A stretch of DNA of 9,062 nucleotides, taken from positions 1 through 9,062 of the forward strand of contig CAMNQO010000064.1 in assembly GCA_946549475.1 (NCBI GenBank). Direction: 5' to 3'. This DNA comes from an uncultured Bacteroidales bacterium (GTDB taxonomy: Bacteria; Bacteroidota; Bacteroidia; Bacteroidales; UBA932). The translations under genes and the position numbers were made by a program. The notes under the pieces were generated by a model, which was given only the letters and a program-made list of their open reading frames with translations, was not told the origin of the DNA and did not search any database. The stretch's first letter is position 1. Each line of letters starts with the position of its first letter. Shown here piece after piece: positions 6,359 to 9,062 of this stretch.

Positions 6359-9062
6359 AAACTCGAGTCCGATGGTGAGCGAATAGATTCTGGGCCGGGG
6401 ATAGACGGAAATGTCGATGCCGCCCGGACATTCGGGATCCACACCCGAGTAACGGGTGAGCGTGAATACGTTCTGGACCATCGCGGAAAGGCTGAGCCCC
6501 ATCCATTTGGTCACTTTACCGAAGTTGTAGGACAGCTGGATGTTGTCCATTTTCAGGAACGAGGCATCCTCAAGATAATAGTCGGACTCGTACTGGCGTT
6601 TGCTGAAACCGGTGGAGAGGAAACTCCTGTGCAGGCGGTTGATCTGGTAGCTGTTGTAGGACAGGGTCTCCAGGGCGCCGGTGTTCATCGCCATTCCGTT
6701 GAAAATGTAGTTGCCCACGTTGGAACGCAGGGTCGTGCTCAGGGTCAGTTTCTTCCAGGTGAAACTGGTGCTCAGGCCGAACATCCAGTCCGGAGCGGGA
6801 CTGTGGTGATGGTAGAGGTCCCCGCTGCCGATGACGCCGTCTCCGTCGAGGTCGGCATAGAGTCCTTCGATGGGCCGGCCGCTGGCCTCGTCATAGATTT
6901 GTTTGTACACATAGAAACTGTACGGGGCATAGCCTTCGGAGAGCACCTGCACGTAGTGGGAGTCAATCCAGCCGGCAGGCGTATCGGGAGACGGACCGGC
7001 CCCGCCCAGACGCAGGTTGGTGATGACGCTCTTCATCCAGGTGGCGTTGGCACTGATGTTCCACTCGAAGTCGGCGGTCTTGACGGCCGTCGCGTTGAGG
7101 GAGATTTCCACACCCTGGCTGGCGATGTTGCCCACGTTGGTCAGCATCTGTTTGTTGAAGTTGGTACCGGCGGCGACGGGGACCGTAGCGAGCAGGTCGC
7201 GGGTCGTGCGGTAATAGTAGTCCACGCTGCCGGTGATGCGGTCTTCCAGGAAACCGAAGTCGAATCCGGCGTTGACGGCGCCGGTGGTCTCCCATTTCAG
7301 GTCGGGATTGTAGGCGGAGGGCCTGACCGTCCGGACGGCGTTGCCGTCGAACAGATAGCCGGCACCCATCTGGCTGTAGGTGTACAGCGGCATATAACTG
7401 TAGTTGGCGATGCCGTCCTGCTGGCCGGTGATGCCGTAGCTTACGCGCACTTTGGCTGTGCTGAACTGTTTGCGGATGGGCTCGAAGAACGCTTCCTGGC
7501 TGATTTTCCAGGCGACGGACACGGAGGGGAACACGCCCCAGCGCTTGTCGGGCGCAAAGCGGGACGAACCGTCCGCGCGGATGCTGGCGCTCAGCAGGTA
7601 GCGGGAATCATAGTTGTAGTTGAAGCGGGCGTACCACGAGAGCAGAACGTGCCGCTGGTCGCTTTCGGCCGCGACGCTCTGCAACTCGCGGGGCTCACGG
7701 GCGTTGTAGGAGTAATACAGCGGACTGTAGTATCTCCAGAACTGGTAGTCATAGCCGGCCGTGACGTCGAAGGAACTCTTGATCTCTTCCACGTATTTGT
7801 TGTAATTGAGGTACACGGTGGCCAGGCGGTTGAAATTCTCCTGCGGACCGTAGTCATAATCGGCTCCGCCGGTCGTAAAGGACTGGTAGGCGTCGGTGGG
7901 GATGAATACGTGTCCCCGGCCGTTGGAATAGTCATATCCCAGGGTTGTGTGCAGGTGCAGTTCGGGAAGGAAATGCATACTGTAATCCGCGTCGAAACTG
8001 CCGATGATGCGGAAAACCTTGCTCGTGTCCCATTTGTTCATCAGCAGGCCGAGCGGGTTGGCGACGGCGCCGTTGACGGGCTTTCCTTTCTGGTCCACGG
8101 CTTCATAGAAGCCCCGGTAGGCGTCATTCCCCGAGTAGATGGGAATGGTCGGGTTCAGCGTGGCGCCGCCCCAGATGGCGTCGTTGTTGGCGAAGCGGTT
8201 GTTGTTCCAGGTTCCCTTGAGGTTGACCACGAAACGCAGGTGGTTGTCCAGGACGGAGGGCGAAAGGGTGATGCTGCCCGTGTACCGCTGGCTGCGGTCG
8301 GTCTTGAGGATGCCGTCCTGGTGGTTGAAACCGAAGGACACGCGGTAGGGAACGGTCTTGGCGATGCTTCCGGCCACGCTCAGGCTGTTGTCGGTGCCGA
8401 AGGCGTTCTGAAAAATGGCCTTGTTCCAGTCCGTGTCGATGTCGGGATTGAGCAGGGCTTTCTGCCCGTCCTTGCCGTAGCTGTTGACGATACGGATGAA
8501 TTCGTTGCGGGAGACCATATCGGCCAGGCGGGTGGGCGTCTGGATGGAGTTGGTCGTCCGGAAACTGATGGCCGGCCTGGTCTCGTCGTTGCCCTTGCGG
8601 GTGGTGATGATGATGACGCCGTTGGACGCACGCGAACCGTAGATGGCCGTGGAGGCGGCATCCTTGAGGACGGTCATACTCTCGATGTCGTTGGGATTGA
8701 TGAGGCTCAGGAAGTTGCCGCCGCCGCTGACGCTTCCGCCCACTTCCATCGGCACGCCGTCAAGGACGATGAGCGGGTCGTTGGAGGCGTTGAGGGAGGC
8801 GCCTCCGCGGATGCGGATGGTGCTTCCGGCCGTCGGGGAACCGCCGGCGCTGGTAATCTGTACACCGGAAAGCTTACCGTTGATGAGCTGCTCCGGAGAA
8901 CTGATCATACCCTCGTTGAAATCCTTGCTCGAAAGGCTGCTGACCGAGCCGGTCAGGTCTGTCTTGCGCTGCACGCCGTAACCGATGACCACGGTCTCGG
9001 CCAGTACGGTGGCATCCGGCAGGAGGGTGAGGGTGAGGATGCCGTCCGCCGGCACGGGGACG
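6356..9062 (-). CDS. SusC/RagA-family TonB-dependent outer-membrane transporter (N-terminus cut off by window edge)
   Basis: This is the outer-membrane channel that imports oligosaccharides captured by its SusD partner, powered by TonB. 901 residues are visible. The frame stays open to the right edge, so the GTG at 9055 is internal and not the start. The first visible residues (DGILTLTLLPDATVLAE) look like the end of a carboxypeptidase-regulatory-like domain; the signal peptide and most of that domain lie outside. A TonB-box-like ETVVIGYG follows (8975-8998). The plug domain then shows the SusC hallmarks LIVLDGVP (about 8750-8773) and KDAASTAIYGSRASNGV (within 8591-8665). The rest is a beta-barrel rich in aromatic strands, ending YPRPRIYSLTIGLEF with the terminal Phe usual for barrel proteins. 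A DLDGDGVIGSGD loop (6818-6853) resembles a calcium-binding loop common in SusC proteins. SusC proteins are usually about 1000 residues or more, so roughly 100 or more are missing. The family is certain. The galactan substrate is inferred from the neighbouring GH53 gene. Confidence 0.97.
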   Translation of the reverse strand, partial: VPVPADGILTLTLLPDATVLAETVVIGYGVQRKTDLTGSVSSLSSKDFNEGMISSPEQLINGKLSGVQITSAGGSPTAGSTIRIRGGASLNASNDPLIVLDGVPMEVGGSVSGGGNFLSLINPNDIESMTVLKDAASTAIYGSRASNGVIIITTRKGNDETRPAISFRTTNSIQTPTRLADMVSRNEFIRIVNSYGKDGQKALLNPDIDTDWNKAIFQNAFGTDNSLSVAGSIAKTVPYRVSFGFNHQDGILKTDRSQRYTGSITLSPSVLDNHLRFVVNLKGTWNNNRFANNDAIWGGATLNPTIPIYSGNDAYRGFYEAVDQKGKPVNGAVANPLGLLMNKWDTSKVFRIIGSFDADYSMHFLPELHLHTTLGYDYSNGRGHVFIPTDAYQSFTTGGADYDYGPQENFNRLATVYLNYNKYVEEIKSSFDVTAGYDYQFWRYYSPLYYSYNAREPRELQSVAAESDQRHVLLSWYARFNYNYDSRYLLSASIRADGSSRFAPDKRWGVFPSVSVAWKISQEAFFEPIRKQFSTAKVRVSYGITGQQDGIANYSYMPLYTYSQMGAGYLFDGNAVRTVRPSAYNPDLKWETTGAVNAGFDFGFLEDRITGSVDYYYRTTRDLLATVPVAAGTNFNKQMLTNVGNIASQGVEISLNATAVKTADFEWNISANATWMKSVITNLRLGGAGPSPDTPAGWIDSHYVQVLSEGYAPYSFYVYKQIYDEASGRPIEGLYADLDGDGVIGSGDLYHHHSPAPDWMFGLSTSFTWKKLTLSTTLRSNVGNYIFNGMAMNTGALETLSYNSYQINRLHRSFLSTGFSKRQYESDYYLEDASFLKMDNIQLSYNFGKVTKWMGLSLSAMVQNVFTLTRYSGVDPECPGGIDISVYPRPRIYSLTIGLEF

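Noticed and set aside
6356..9055. GTG at 9055 as the start of the SusC-like protein
   Set aside because: The frame is open to the window edge and the residues before and after continue the end of an N-terminal regulatory-like domain. A start here would leave no signal peptide.
1..9062. Mobile elements, tRNA/rRNA genes, CRISPR arrays, toxin-antitoxin or phage-defence genes
   Set aside because: I looked on both strands and found none. Nearly every base is inside one of five PUL genes, there are no inverted-repeat ends or spaced short repeats, and no intergenic region is longer than 7 bases.

Overview
The window is a stretch of a Bacteroidota (Bacteroidales-like) polysaccharide utilisation locus (PUL). 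All five genes are on the minus strand, so transcription runs from high to low coordinates. Three things point to the phylum: an adjacent SusC/SusD pair, lipoprotein signal peptides on every protein whose N-terminus is visible, and no recognisable Shine-Dalgarno sequence before any start. The DNA is GC-rich (34 G/C of 60 in the one line I counted, 4681-4740). That fits a high-GC lineage such as Alistipes/Rikenellaceae or Cryptobacteroides-like organisms better than Bacteroides proper, but the genus cannot be settled from the sequence.

Layout in transcription order: (1) 9062-6356, SusC-like TonB-dependent transporter, N-terminus beyond the window edge; (2) 6355-4757, SusD-like substrate-binding lipoprotein; (3) 4760-1812, a 982-residue SusE/SusF-type lipoprotein, probably a surface glycan-binding protein, built on a two-fold internal duplication of about 400 residues; (4) 1815-763, a family GH53 endo-beta-1,4-galactanase lipoprotein with both catalytic glutamates; (5) 755-1, the N-terminal third or so of a GH2 glycosidase, most likely a beta-galactosidase, running off the left edge. 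Genes abut or overlap by 4 bases, the largest gap is 7 bases, and no internal promoter or terminator is visible, so this looks like one transcription unit. There is no non-coding stretch over 300 bases.

Inferred working: the GH53 enzyme cuts beta-1,4-galactan (pectic galactan, rhamnogalacturonan-I side chains) into oligosaccharides. The SusE/F-like protein and SusD hold the glycan at the cell surface, SusC imports the oligosaccharides, and the GH2 enzyme releases galactose, probably in the periplasm. From memory, the gene content and order match the galactan PUL of Bacteroides thetaiotaomicron (BT4667-BT4671: GH2, GH53, SusE-like binding protein, SusD, SusC). The system is therefore a known type. 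The most distinctive feature is the duplicated binding protein. A regulator and the rest of the SusC and GH2 genes would lie outside the window.
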